Source: Treponema sp. (GTDB taxonomy: Bacteria > Spirochaetota > Spirochaetia > Treponematales > Treponemataceae). Taken from it: a DNA stretch of 64,000 nt. The notes beneath the pieces were generated by a model. That model was not told the DNA's origin and ran no database searches. It worked only from the letters and a program-made list of their open reading frames with translations. Both the position numbers and the translations under genes were made by a program. Shown piece after piece: positions 32,901 through 39,970 of this stretch (its first letter is position 1; every line of letters begins with the position of its first letter). The stretch is from NCBI GenBank assembly GCA_017484285.1, contig JAFUTH010000003.1:62001-126000 (forward strand), written 5' to 3'.

Positions 32901-33634
32901 AAGTTCAATTTACAAATGAAAGCAGAAAGAATTTGAAATATAATTATGGGAAAAATATAGGATATGATGAAAATAATAAGTATATACGAGAACAAAAAAT
33001 TGAAGAGAATCTTGAATTAGCTTATGCTATAAGTGTGCATAAATCACAAGGTTCAGAATTTGACTATGTATATATTGTAGTTCCGAAGAGAGACAGCCAT
33101 CTATTATCTATGGAATTATTATATACTGCGCTGACTCGTGCTCAAAAACATGTTACACTTTTTCTTCAAGAAGATATTGAAACCTTGACCAATTTATGCC
33201 ATGTAGAGAAATCTGCGTTGCAAAAAATAAATTCTTCAACCTTTGATTTTCATCCTTTGCCCGAAGAGGTTTTATATACAAAAGATTGGTTTAAAAATGA
33301 AAAACGATTAGCAACTTTATCTGAGTATTTTGTTCGTTCTAAGTCTGAAGTCATAATTGCTAATTTGCTAAAAGATAATAATATATACTTTGAATATGAA
33401 ACTCCACTATATGCATCTGACGGAAGTATGTATCTTCCCGATTTTACTGTAAAATTTCGAGGTGAAACATATTATTGGGAGCATGTCGGACGCTTGGATT
33501 TACCTGATTATGCTGCGCATTGGAAAAAGAAGGAAGAATGGTACAATAAGTTCTTTGCTGGAAAATTATTGACAACTTTTGAAGGAAATGATTTGACTAC
33601 GAAAGCGAAAGAAATTATAGACAGTTATCTATAG
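29993..33634 (+). CDS. SF1 (RecD/UvrD-like) helicase with C-terminal nuclease domain
   Basis: A 1213-aa protein. The Cys-rich N-terminal region of about 90 residues (WHENGWNGHICKHPC, ENTYCIG, KHPCEIPC) may bind metal. A long middle region of unknown fold follows. The helicase core is complete: motif I GAAGTGKTT (about 606), Ia APTGKAAERI, II IIDECSMID (about 686), III LIGDPNQLPAIG (about 717), IV ISPYRGEFYG, V AISVHKSQGSEFD (about 1014) and VI YTALTRAQKHV. The C-terminus (about 1115-1213) looks like a PD-(D/E)xK nuclease: SEVIIANLL, YLPDFTV and YYWEHVG, then K-rich HWKKKEEWY. Start ATG 29993 was chosen by ribosome site over TTG 29972. AT-rich like its upstream partner. Candidate DNA-attacking defence protein or repair nuclease. 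Confidence 0.88.
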   Translation: MKTKHFSLRLAWHENGWNGHICKHPCENTYCIGQHSYPGTAISENRDLDIETKASGEPISKHPCEIPCGLSSNAFGNEEIKVFAKKPSWWKEADAKDAVITIPPYTACTWSYDAMYNDDVSPDSGSGKYDNDKRFENVKHYFSQFEEGKSLVFYYAPYSNPFSEEENENFVIVGLSRLKKLHDYEYYPNPSKEICEKYANAIIWQKAITSNYPEEGFCIPFWNYKNKEDILSKIVIKPNNRSPFKYASREVPADDAIDIINQMIACIDELINLGDKTENWQQRKDWLNSLLNELWTTRGPYPGLCSIMEYLGLQDLIKVYYDITTNQDIKTFYIQLKDFLNGERKTVWNYEISKDNSLKGLRKFALLEDDEKKLLLDVLPLFDLAQNQVAAIIDENRMNVSLSSTVKEIIKNPYIIFEQYKGYDNDDSIPFYKIDNGILPSPEYGLDNLLIPDSTERLRALCIDELNKIPAHSFGSAKTILETINKRLDIMPEWKKTIFKLKYFDIDKDVWANGIYQRRDDDGNLYLYLKNIYEDERYVENILKKLAARPALQLKMIISKEKFIEKLTKEDSPIEKVAGDEYKKIINNQADVCMKIFNKPLVILSGAAGTGKTTVIQAILENIERVHGIGTSFLLMAPTGKAAERIKNQTHKPAMTIHSFLAKNGWINENFTFKTKGGKQGNDVNTLIIDECSMIDLNLCATLFRAINWNNIQRLILIGDPNQLPAIGRGRVFADIIEWLKHEYPDNVGKLSDNIRQLDNKVKNNGTSILDLANVFIQERQKNDGSNVETLKTEKEKVFAKILEKGNGDVDKDLSVYFWKNQEDLQKVMKKTLVADMTKISGKEFSDDESGCNELWKASLYDENNFFNPEKIQIISPYRGEFYGTDATNLFMQTTFNGSWARKMKLDGIALFDKVIQIKNRPKSDMAYAYSFQKKANIRAEIYNGEIGTVWYHPFDKKKIAYMNWLEHFQVQFTNESRKNLKYNYGKNIGYDENNKYIREQKIEENLELAYAISVHKSQGSEFDYVYIVVPKRDSHLLSMELLYTALTRAQKHVTLFLQEDIETLTNLCHVEKSALQKINSSTFDFHPLPEEVLYTKDWFKNEKRLATLSEYFVRSKSEVIIANLLKDNNIYFEYETPLYASDGSMYLPDFTVKFRGETYYWEHVGRLDLPDYAAHWKKKEEWYNKFFAGKLLTTFEGNDLTTKAKEIIDSYL

Positions 33635-33670
33635 GCATTTTCTCAAAGAAATCTTTTCCTTACATAAACT

Positions 33671-33732
33671 ATACTTTAATTTCCACCCGAATCACTTGTA
33701 AAATCAAGCAAATCGTGCAATAATTAAAGTAT
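33671..33732. repeat. 11-bp inverted repeat after the helicase gene
   Basis: ATACTTTAATT (33671-33681) and its exact complement AATTAAAGTAT (33722-33732), 40 bp apart. The left arm overlaps a TATACT -10-like sequence. It may mark the end of the AT-rich insert or be an operator pair; it is too widely spaced for a standard terminator. Confidence 0.5.
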
Positions 33733-33773
33733 GCTAGACTTATACGGGCAATTATTGCGAAAGCATTGTTTTT

Positions 33774-33995
33774 TCACTTTTTAATTTCATTCTCAATCAA
33801 ATCTTCCGCGAGATTCCTATAATCCAGATTATCAATTCCATTTGCACCACTCTCAATCTGTTTTGAAAGACGCGATTCATAATAAATTCTCATAGCATCA
33901 CGAAAATCGATTTTCAGTTTTTCTGCAAGATATTCAATAATGCTGTTTTCGAGTTCCTGTCTATAAAATGATGTGAGAGCCGCCTTGTCAGTCAT
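33774..33995 (-). CDS. Small protein of the DUF3791/DUF3990-associated type
   Basis: A 73-aa helical protein started at ATG 33995 (an in-frame TTG at 34070 would add 25 residues). The sequence IIEYLAEKLKIDFRDAMRIYYESRLSKQI resembles small proteins that accompany DUF3791 and DUF3990 genes in Firmicutes and treponemes (from memory). The DUF3791 gene lies just upstream at 34172, but the expected DUF3990 gene is not between them; only 176 bp separate the two. Possibly a reduced toxin-antitoxin-like module. Confidence 0.6.
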   Translation of the reverse strand: MTDKAALTSFYRQELENSIIEYLAEKLKIDFRDAMRIYYESRLSKQIESGANGIDNLDYRNLAEDLIENEIKK

Positions 33996-34171
33996 TTTCT
34001 CTAGTCCCCAGTCGATAGTGTACAATAAAGTTCGCAATTTGGGGTAGAAAAAAGCCATTGAAAATTCCAAAATCCCCCAGTCTGTATGAAGATTTGAATG
34101 TCAAGAGTTTTTGCACAGAGTCTTGATTTGTAATACATATTTGATTGCTCGTTTTATAATATCGGATTTCT

Positions 34172-34387
34172 TTATACTGCCTGCTTTTCCTTTACGAATT
34201 CCGTTATGTCTTCCACAAGACTTTGCTCGCCCATAGTATGAAGGACATCGTAATGTTTGATGATATAGTCATCCAAAATGTGGGTTTTATCAAGAATCTG
34301 ATAGACTTCGCGCGGAGACATATTCCAATTCTGAGAAAGCTGGTGAATAAGAAAAACTGAAAACTGCATTTCTGCCTTTTTGCACAT
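34172..34387 (-). CDS. DUF3791 domain protein
   Basis: A 71-aa protein whose pattern FSVFLIHQLSQNWNMSPREV followed by YIIKHYDVLHTMGEQSLVEDI matches DUF3791. These genes usually sit in small operons with DUF3990, a predicted ADP-ribosyltransferase-like toxin family (family knowledge, from memory). Start ATG 34387 has AAGGGGA 6-7 nt upstream, and TATAAT lies 15-20 nt before that. The usual partner is missing here. Confidence 0.75.
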   Translation of the reverse strand: MCKKAEMQFSVFLIHQLSQNWNMSPREVYQILDKTHILDDYIIKHYDVLHTMGEQSLVEDITEFVKEKQAV

Positions 34388-34462
34388 AAAAGTCCCCTTA
34401 TGGCTATTATAGCATGATAAACCATAAAGGTATATAAATCTTCTTTTTTTTCTCCATATTCC

Positions 34463-34497
34463 ATTCCCGTGACATGGGAATCACTCTCTTGTATATT
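34463..34497 (+). promoter_or_regulatory. Operator-promoter 2: ATTCCC-N7-GGGAAT
   Basis: The inverted repeat ATTCCC-GTGACAT-GGGAAT spans 34463-34481. The -35-like GTGACA (34469-34474) lies in its spacer, followed after 17 bp by TATATT (34492-34497). The arrangement is identical to 26420-26454. It drives the barrel-protein gene at 34550. Confidence 0.75.
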
Positions 34498-34549
34498 TCT
34501 CCCCATGCTTGCCCCCCTCCACACCCATTGCAAGCACAAGGAGATGCCT

Positions 34550-35569
34550 ATGAAAAAGAAAAATCTGTTTGCCATCAGACTCGTCTGTCTTTTGTTTCCG
34601 CTCGTTGTTGCAAATGCACAGGTTTCGCGCTCTCAAATCTCTGCTCGTATGGACGGCATGATTTTCCGCACAATCGAAAAGGCGCAAAAAAATATCTACG
34701 ACTACAATGGCGATGGAAAAATCAACTGCATCGATTATTCTTGTGTTTTCAAGTTGACTTGGGATGCGGATTTTCCCACTGAGAAATATCGTTGTACGCT
34801 TGTCAGAAATCTGCAGGGAGATGTCATGAACCACTTGTTTGTGCAGATTCAAGACGAAAATTCTCGCAAAATCGATGTCGAACCGTGGGCGTCCAATCCG
34901 AAAACATATCTGATGAGTGAAAATTGGACAAGCGACAAATACAATCCATATTTCAACTACTACGGTGAAACAGAACGCTGGCTTTCTGAGGGAAACAGGC
35001 CGCTCCCAAAAACAGCCGCAAAAACCACGAACAACCAAAGTGTTTCCCAAAAAGCAAAAACAGCCTCTTCTTCCCAAAGAGACACGGCGACACGGCAAAA
35101 AACAGCCGCCTATTCGCGCAAAAGTTTTTCAAAAGCAAAATCAGGTGAAGGATATTTTTCTCTCGGTTACAGTGGGAGCATTCAGTCAAACAACTCCGAA
35201 AACACCACTTTTTGGAATTCACAAAAGTTCGGCATTGAATTGGCTTCAGAAAGCCCATTCGATGAAAATGAAATCTTTTCAATTTTTACTTTCGATTACC
35301 TGTTAGACCATTCGGGAGAGCGTCCGCTCGATTCTGTTCTCTTTGGCTTTGACTGGGGCTATTGCCTTGCCCCACTTTTTCAGCCGTATGGTGGCGGCTC
35401 GCTCGGAATAAAATGGGAAGAGCATTTTTCTTTAGAAAACATAAAATTTGCGTGGAAGGTAAATGGCGGACTTCGCGCTTCATTTTCGACGCTCTGCGTA
35501 CGGGGAGATATTTCTTACAGCACGATTTTAGGACTTTCAGGAACGCTTGCAATCGGCTGGCAATTCTAA
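34550..35569 (+). CDS. Predicted outer-membrane barrel protein with dockerin-like segment
   Basis: A 339-aa exported protein. The signal peptide (MKKKNLFAIRLVCLLFPLVVANA) is followed by an EF-hand/dockerin-like stretch (YDYNGDGKINCIDYSCVF), a Ser/Thr/Lys-rich linker (about 155-200) and about 140 C-terminal residues with alternating beta-strand character that end in an aromatic residue (LSGTLAIGWQF), as in outer-membrane barrels. Start ATG 34550 is set by AAGGAG; the upstream frame to 34469 crosses the promoter. Expression appears tied to operator-promoter 2 and hence to the gene at 26535. Function unknown; surface or calcium-dependent interaction possible. Confidence 0.75.
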   Translation: MKKKNLFAIRLVCLLFPLVVANAQVSRSQISARMDGMIFRTIEKAQKNIYDYNGDGKINCIDYSCVFKLTWDADFPTEKYRCTLVRNLQGDVMNHLFVQIQDENSRKIDVEPWASNPKTYLMSENWTSDKYNPYFNYYGETERWLSEGNRPLPKTAAKTTNNQSVSQKAKTASSSQRDTATRQKTAAYSRKSFSKAKSGEGYFSLGYSGSIQSNNSENTTFWNSQKFGIELASESPFDENEIFSIFTFDYLLDHSGERPLDSVLFGFDWGYCLAPLFQPYGGGSLGIKWEEHFSLENIKFAWKVNGGLRASFSTLCVRGDISYSTILGLSGTLAIGWQF

Positions 35570-35738
35570 AATGCCTTGTACCAATTTCATCCCCTCTTCA
35601 GTCACTCCTGCTCCCCCACATACTCACGCAATCGGAACAACACATATAGAGGAATGCTCCAGTCTTTGATTTCTGAGAGAAAACCGACTTCCGCGTCGGC
35701 TTTTGTGCGCAAAAACTCGCAATTATTTTCATTTTTGT

Positions 35739-35825
35739 ATTATTCGACCGAATAACGCAAGTTTAGTTGCATTTTTCGACCGAATAATGCAAAGATAACT
35801 GCAAAATTCAACCGAATAATGCAAT
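35739..35825. repeat. Orphan three-copy 32-bp repeat array
   Basis: The core TTCGACCGAATAATGCAA recurs with period 32 (CGACCGAATA at 35745 and 35777, CAACCGAATA at 35809). On the minus strand it reads TTGCATTATTCGGTCGAA. Period, copy number and AT-rich spacers resemble the array at 24426-24583, but no ATPase gene follows on either side. It lies in the 269-bp gap between the barrel gene and the acyl-CoA synthetase; nothing else is visible there. Confidence 0.85.
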
Positions 35826-35838
35826 TTGTGCCACTCGC

Positions 35839-37794
35839 CTACTTGAAAATCTTTGCGATTTCCTTTTTATACAATTTGTTGATTTTGTGGCGCATGAGTT
35901 CTTGTTTGGCGTTGATTTCTTTGTTCAGTTCGAAACTCTGCTTCAAAATCGCGAATTTGAAGATTCGCTCGCAGGTTCTAAAGCCTGTTTTTGCGTTGTC
36001 GAGCGCGTCGATTTCTGAACGGAAGAGGTTCTGAATCTCGCTCGTATCAAGAAGGCTTTCGTAGGTGTCGTAGACGATGTTGTTTTCTTCGGCATAAGAA
36101 AGCACATTGCTCTGGTCGGGAACGATGAGCGCGCCCACATATTTTTGGTCTTGCCCAACAACGACCGTGCGCTCCACATAGGGGCTTGCGTTGATTGCCT
36201 TTTCGATAACCTGCGGCTCAATGTTCTCACCGCCAAGAAGGACAATCGTGTCTTTGGCTCGTCCGACGATTTTAAGCTCGTTGTCGCATGAAATCATGCC
36301 GAGGTCGCCCGTGTTGAGCCAGCCGTCCTTGTCGATTACGGCGTCTGTCAAGTCCTGCCGCTTGTAGTAGCCTTTCATAATTTGGCGGCCTTTCACGAGA
36401 ATCAATCCGCGTTTTCCGGGCTTCAATGGCTTTCCATCGACAACCTGACCGTCTTTTTCGGCGACGATTTTGAGGTCGAAGCTTGGGAAAATCCAGCCGA
36501 CATTGTTGTTTCGCGGTCGCTTTGAATTTCGCACGGAGATGACAGGCGCAGTTTCTGTCATACCGTAGCCTTCGAGCAGACGGAATCCTATCGCGTTGAA
36601 AAAATCTTCGGTTTCTGGCTGCAATGCGCCACCACCAGAGATTGCCGCTCGGAATTTTCCGCCGAATTTCTGCCGCAATCGCTTGAAAACAATCTGCTCG
36701 CCCAAAAAGTGAGACGGCCACAAAATCACGAAGGGGAAAAATCCAGTGACATAATCGATGATTCGCGGATACCAGTGATAGCGGCAGCGAAGCCCCAAAA
36801 AGCGAGCCTTTGATTTGTAGTACCATTTTCCGAGAAGCACGGAATACTTAAATACGATTCGGTTCAACGCGCTCTGTTTTTTGATTTCGCGGTAAACTCC
36901 CTGCGCAACCGACTCCCACAAGCGCGGAACGGCGTTCATCCACTGCGGCTGAACGAGCTGCATATCAGAGAGCATGACGGAAGCAACCGGCTTTGAATAG
37001 GCAAATCCGCCTTCAAGCGTGACGACCATATACAAGAACGCCCGCTCAAAGCTGTGCCAAACCGGAAGCACGGTGAGCCACAAATCGCCCGCCTGCATGA
37101 GACCGAGCACGCTTCGGCACACTTCGCACTGAGCAAGGTAGTTATCGTGGGTGAGCTGAACGCCCTTTGGCGTGCCCGTCGTTCCCGAAGTGAAGATAAT
37201 CGTTGCGACATCGCTTCGGTCAATCGACTCCATGCCCTTCTCTATTTCCTGCCACTCTTCTTTGGTAATTGCCGTTCCCTCAGATTCAAGCATAGAATAA
37301 TAGATGATTTCGATTCCTTTTGATTTTGCGTCCTCAATCGTTTTTTCATCAGCATGGTCAAAGAGAATCGCTTTTTTGAGCGTGGGAACTTCTTCGATAT
37401 TTTCAAGGACTTTTTCAAGCTGCCGTGCGTTTTCAAAGAATGAGATTTCAGCTTCGACATAGTTCAAGATGAAGCGCATTTCAACGCCCATCGAGTCACA
37501 GCCGCGCGGAACATCAATCGCACCGAGCGAGAGGAGCGCAAAGTCAGTGATAAGCCACTCGCGGCGGTTGTCGCTCATAAGACCAATGCGGTCGCCCTTT
37601 TTGATGCCGAGTTTTTTGAGCGCGGAAGCAAGCTCCACCACATGCTGATAGACCTGCGAATAGCTGTAGCGAACGAACATGCCGCTCTTGTTTTTTACGG
37701 CTTGAAGCGTAAGATGCGGGCATTTTTGCACTTTGTTTTTGAACAGAAGGGCAAGATTGGTTCCAAGATTTTTCTCAAACTTCGACAAGTCCAT
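35839..37794 (-). CDS. Long-chain acyl-CoA synthetase (AMP-forming)
   Basis: A 651-aa member of the ANL superfamily that activates fatty acids to acyl-CoA through acyl-AMP. The P-loop-like motif TIIFTSGTTGTPKGVQLTH, the GYGMTETAPV motif, LNTGDLG and KIVGRAKDTIVLLGGENIEP are all present, as in the long FadD15/plant-type LACS group. Start ATG 37794 was chosen because AAAGGA lies 8 nt upstream; ATG 37803 has no usable spacing. Monocistronic between two intergenic regions. Likely used for exogenous host or dietary fatty acids. Confidence 0.93.
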   Translation of the reverse strand: MDLSKFEKNLGTNLALLFKNKVQKCPHLTLQAVKNKSGMFVRYSYSQVYQHVVELASALKKLGIKKGDRIGLMSDNRREWLITDFALLSLGAIDVPRGCDSMGVEMRFILNYVEAEISFFENARQLEKVLENIEEVPTLKKAILFDHADEKTIEDAKSKGIEIIYYSMLESEGTAITKEEWQEIEKGMESIDRSDVATIIFTSGTTGTPKGVQLTHDNYLAQCEVCRSVLGLMQAGDLWLTVLPVWHSFERAFLYMVVTLEGGFAYSKPVASVMLSDMQLVQPQWMNAVPRLWESVAQGVYREIKKQSALNRIVFKYSVLLGKWYYKSKARFLGLRCRYHWYPRIIDYVTGFFPFVILWPSHFLGEQIVFKRLRQKFGGKFRAAISGGGALQPETEDFFNAIGFRLLEGYGMTETAPVISVRNSKRPRNNNVGWIFPSFDLKIVAEKDGQVVDGKPLKPGKRGLILVKGRQIMKGYYKRQDLTDAVIDKDGWLNTGDLGMISCDNELKIVGRAKDTIVLLGGENIEPQVIEKAINASPYVERTVVVGQDQKYVGALIVPDQSNVLSYAEENNIVYDTYESLLDTSEIQNLFRSEIDALDNAKTGFRTCERIFKFAILKQSFELNKEINAKQELMRHKINKLYKKEIAKIFK

Positions 37795-37942
37795 GGGGAG
37801 CATCCTTTCTTTAAATGTAAGTTCTGCGGTGATTTCGACAGGCTCAATCACCAAGACAGCCTACTTCATTATGACATTTTTTGTCTTTTTGTCAAGATAA
37901 GAAGGAAGAATCGTTTCCTTTGAAAAAAAGTGAGAAATACAC

Positions 37943-37971
37943 TTGACTATATCCTAGCAAGTCACTAGGAT
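37943..37971 (+). promoter_or_regulatory. sbp-cysTWA promoter with sulfur operator a
   Basis: TTGACT (37943-37948), 17 bp, TAGGAT (37966-37971). The dyad TCCTA-N9-TAGGA (37952-37970) fills the spacer and the -10 box, an arrangement expected of repression. The layout belongs to the ACCTA-N9-TAGGT family. Confidence 0.75.
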
Positions 37972-37990
37972 ATTCGACATGTCATATTTT

Positions 37991-38009
37991 ACCTAGCAAA
38001 CAGATAGGT
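37991..38009 (+). promoter_or_regulatory. Sulfur operator b
   Basis: ACCTA-GCAAACAGA-TAGGT, a perfect dyad of the ACCTA-N9-TAGGT type, 20 bp downstream of operator a and just after the predicted transcription start. The two sites share the spacer start GCAA. Confidence 0.8.
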
Positions 38010-38031
38010 AATTAAAAAAATGGAGGCTTAT

Positions 38032-39087
38032 ATGAAAAAGTCAATTTTAAAAGTTGCTTTCACAAGCACAATCGCACTTGTTGCTTTCGGATTTTTGTCT
38101 TGCAATAAAAAATCTGGAGACGCATCATCAGCAAGCGCGAAATCTGCCGCACCTGCAAAGGTGACAATCACAAATGTTTCATACGATCCGACTCGTGAAT
38201 TGTATGCAAACTACAACAAAATTTTCGCTTCTCACTGGAAGGAACTCTCAGGTCAGGATGTTGAAATCACACAGAGCCACGGCGGTTCAGGAAAGCAGGC
38301 TCTCGAAGTCGCAAACGGTCTTGAAGCCGATGTCGTAACGCTCGCCCTTGAATACGATGTAAATGCGGTTCAGAACGCAGGTCTTATCCAAAAAGGCTGG
38401 GTTTCAGAATTCCCGTTGGATTCTTCTCCATACACTTCTACAATCGTTTTCCTTGTTCGCAAAGGAAATCCGAAAAACATCCTCGACTGGGATGACCTCA
38501 TCAAACCGGGAGTCGGCGTCATCACACCGAATCCAAAAACATCTGGCGGCGCATGCTGGAACTATCTTGCGGCGTGGGCATTCGCTCAGAGAAAATTCAA
38601 CAATGATGAAGCGCAAGTCCGTGACTTCGTAAAGAAGATTTACGCAAATGTCTTGGTCTTGGACTCAGGCGCACGCGGAGCAACAAACTCATTCGTTCAG
38701 AACAAGCAGGGTGATGTTCTTCTCGCATGGGAAAACGAAGCATTCCTCTCAATCGCCGACTACCCGGATGACTACGAAATCATCACGCCGTCTTTGAGCA
38801 TTTTGGCTCAGCCGTCAGTCGCAGTTGTTGATGAAGTCGTTGACCGACGCGGAACTCGTGCAGTCGCTACCGAATACCTCAACTACTTGTATTCAGAAGA
38901 AGCACAGCGCGTTGCGGGAAAGAATTTCTATCGCCCGTCAAATCCAAAAATCCTTGCTGAATTCTCGAATGTCTTCAACTTGAACATCAACTTGGTCACA
39001 ATCAACGATTTTGGTGGCTGGGATGCCGCTCACGAAAAGCATTTCTCAAACGGCGGTCTCTTCGACCAGATTTACGACAAAAAATAA
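38032..39087 (+). CDS. sbp: Sulfate/thiosulfate-binding lipoprotein of ABC transporter
   Basis: A 351-aa substrate-binding protein anchored as a lipoprotein (signal ending LVAFGFLSC). Family features: TITNVSYDPTRELYANYNKIF near the N-terminus, QSHGGSGKQALEV and GLEADVVTLALEYDV for oxyanion binding, and VITPNPKTSGGACWNYLAAWAF. It delivers sulfate or thiosulfate to CysTWA, encoded next. Start ATG 38032 has GGAGG at 6 nt; an ATG 12 nt upstream is not used. Transcription is probably repressed when sulfur is plentiful, via operators a and b. A perfect hairpin follows the stop. Confidence 0.95.
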   Translation: MKKSILKVAFTSTIALVAFGFLSCNKKSGDASSASAKSAAPAKVTITNVSYDPTRELYANYNKIFASHWKELSGQDVEITQSHGGSGKQALEVANGLEADVVTLALEYDVNAVQNAGLIQKGWVSEFPLDSSPYTSTIVFLVRKGNPKNILDWDDLIKPGVGVITPNPKTSGGACWNYLAAWAFAQRKFNNDEAQVRDFVKKIYANVLVLDSGARGATNSFVQNKQGDVLLAWENEAFLSIADYPDDYEIITPSLSILAQPSVAVVDEVVDRRGTRAVATEYLNYLYSEEAQRVAGKNFYRPSNPKILAEFSNVFNLNINLVTINDFGGWDAAHEKHFSNGGLFDQIYDKK

Positions 39088-39090
39088 GAG

Positions 39091-39113
39091 ATTGTCGGGT
39101 CACGCCCGACAAT
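39091..39113 (+). other. Perfect hairpin after sbp
   Basis: ATTGTCGGG (39091-39099) pairs with CCCGACAAT (39105-39113) around a 5-nt loop. No U-tract follows, so it is more likely an mRNA-protecting or processing element, allowing more binding protein than permease. It could also be a dispersed genomic repeat. Confidence 0.7.
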
Positions 39114-39136
39114 GACATAACCAAGAGGAGCCTTGT

Positions 39137-39970
39137 ATGAGTAAAAAAGCTAAGAGAGTTATTCCAGGATTTGGAGTCTCAATGGGTGTCACGATAAGCA
39201 TTTTAAGCCTTGTAGTGCTGATTCCGCTGGCATCGTTGGTTGTTTACTCTGCAAGGCTCGGTCCTCGTGAATTTTTTACGGTCATTACGCGCGACAGAGT
39301 GCTTTCAAGCTTTTGGGTGAGTTTTATCACGGCATTCGTCGCGTCCATTGTCAATGCGATTATGGGAACAATCATCGCATGGGTGCTCGTGCGCTACACC
39401 TTTCCCGGAAAACGCATCATGGACGGAATTATTGAACTTCCGTTCGCACTTCCCACCGCCGTTGCAGGCATTTCACTCACATCGCTTATGGCGGACACGG
39501 GGTGGGTCGGTTCACTTTTCGCCAAATTCGGCATTAAAATCGCGTACACAAAGGCGGGCATTACGGTTGCGCTCATTTTTATCGGTATTCCGTTCGTTGT
39601 TCGTGCGGTGCAGCCCGTCCTTGAAAAACTCGACGCAACCTATGAAGAGGCGGCAAATGTGCTCGGCGCAAACAGGCGTACGATTTTCAGAAGGGTCATT
39701 TTGCCTGAACTTTTGCCCGCATTGCTCACTGGAGCGGGTCTTGCATTCGGTCGATGCTTGGGAGAATACGGAAGCGTCGTCTTTATTGCGGGAAACCAGC
39801 CGTTCAAAACGGAAATCGCCCCGCTCATCATTATGTCAGAATTACAAGAATACGATTATCCTGCCGCAACAAGCATTGCGCTCGTCATGCTCGTGTTCTC
39901 GTTCTTAATACTGTTCCTCGTCAATCTCATGCAGGCACGAAATTCTAAAATCTTAGGGGGAAAATCATGA
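39137..39970 (+). CDS. cysT: Sulfate ABC transporter permease CysT
   Basis: A 277-aa inner-membrane permease with about six helices and the ABC coupling-helix (EAA) motif EEAANVLGANRRTIFRRVILP. Sulfate permease features include LPFALPTAVAGISLTSLMAD. Ribosome site AGAGGAG at good distance. Its stop overlaps the cysW start (ATGA), so the two permeases are made in equal amounts. Confidence 0.95.
   Translation: MSKKAKRVIPGFGVSMGVTISILSLVVLIPLASLVVYSARLGPREFFTVITRDRVLSSFWVSFITAFVASIVNAIMGTIIAWVLVRYTFPGKRIMDGIIELPFALPTAVAGISLTSLMADTGWVGSLFAKFGIKIAYTKAGITVALIFIGIPFVVRAVQPVLEKLDATYEEAANVLGANRRTIFRRVILPELLPALLTGAGLAFGRCLGEYGSVVFIAGNQPFKTEIAPLIIMSELQEYDYPAATSIALVMLVFSFLILFLVNLMQARNSKILGGKS

Noticed and set aside
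39091..39113. Terminator after sbp
   Set aside because: The stem is perfect but no U-tract follows and the permease genes continue the operon.
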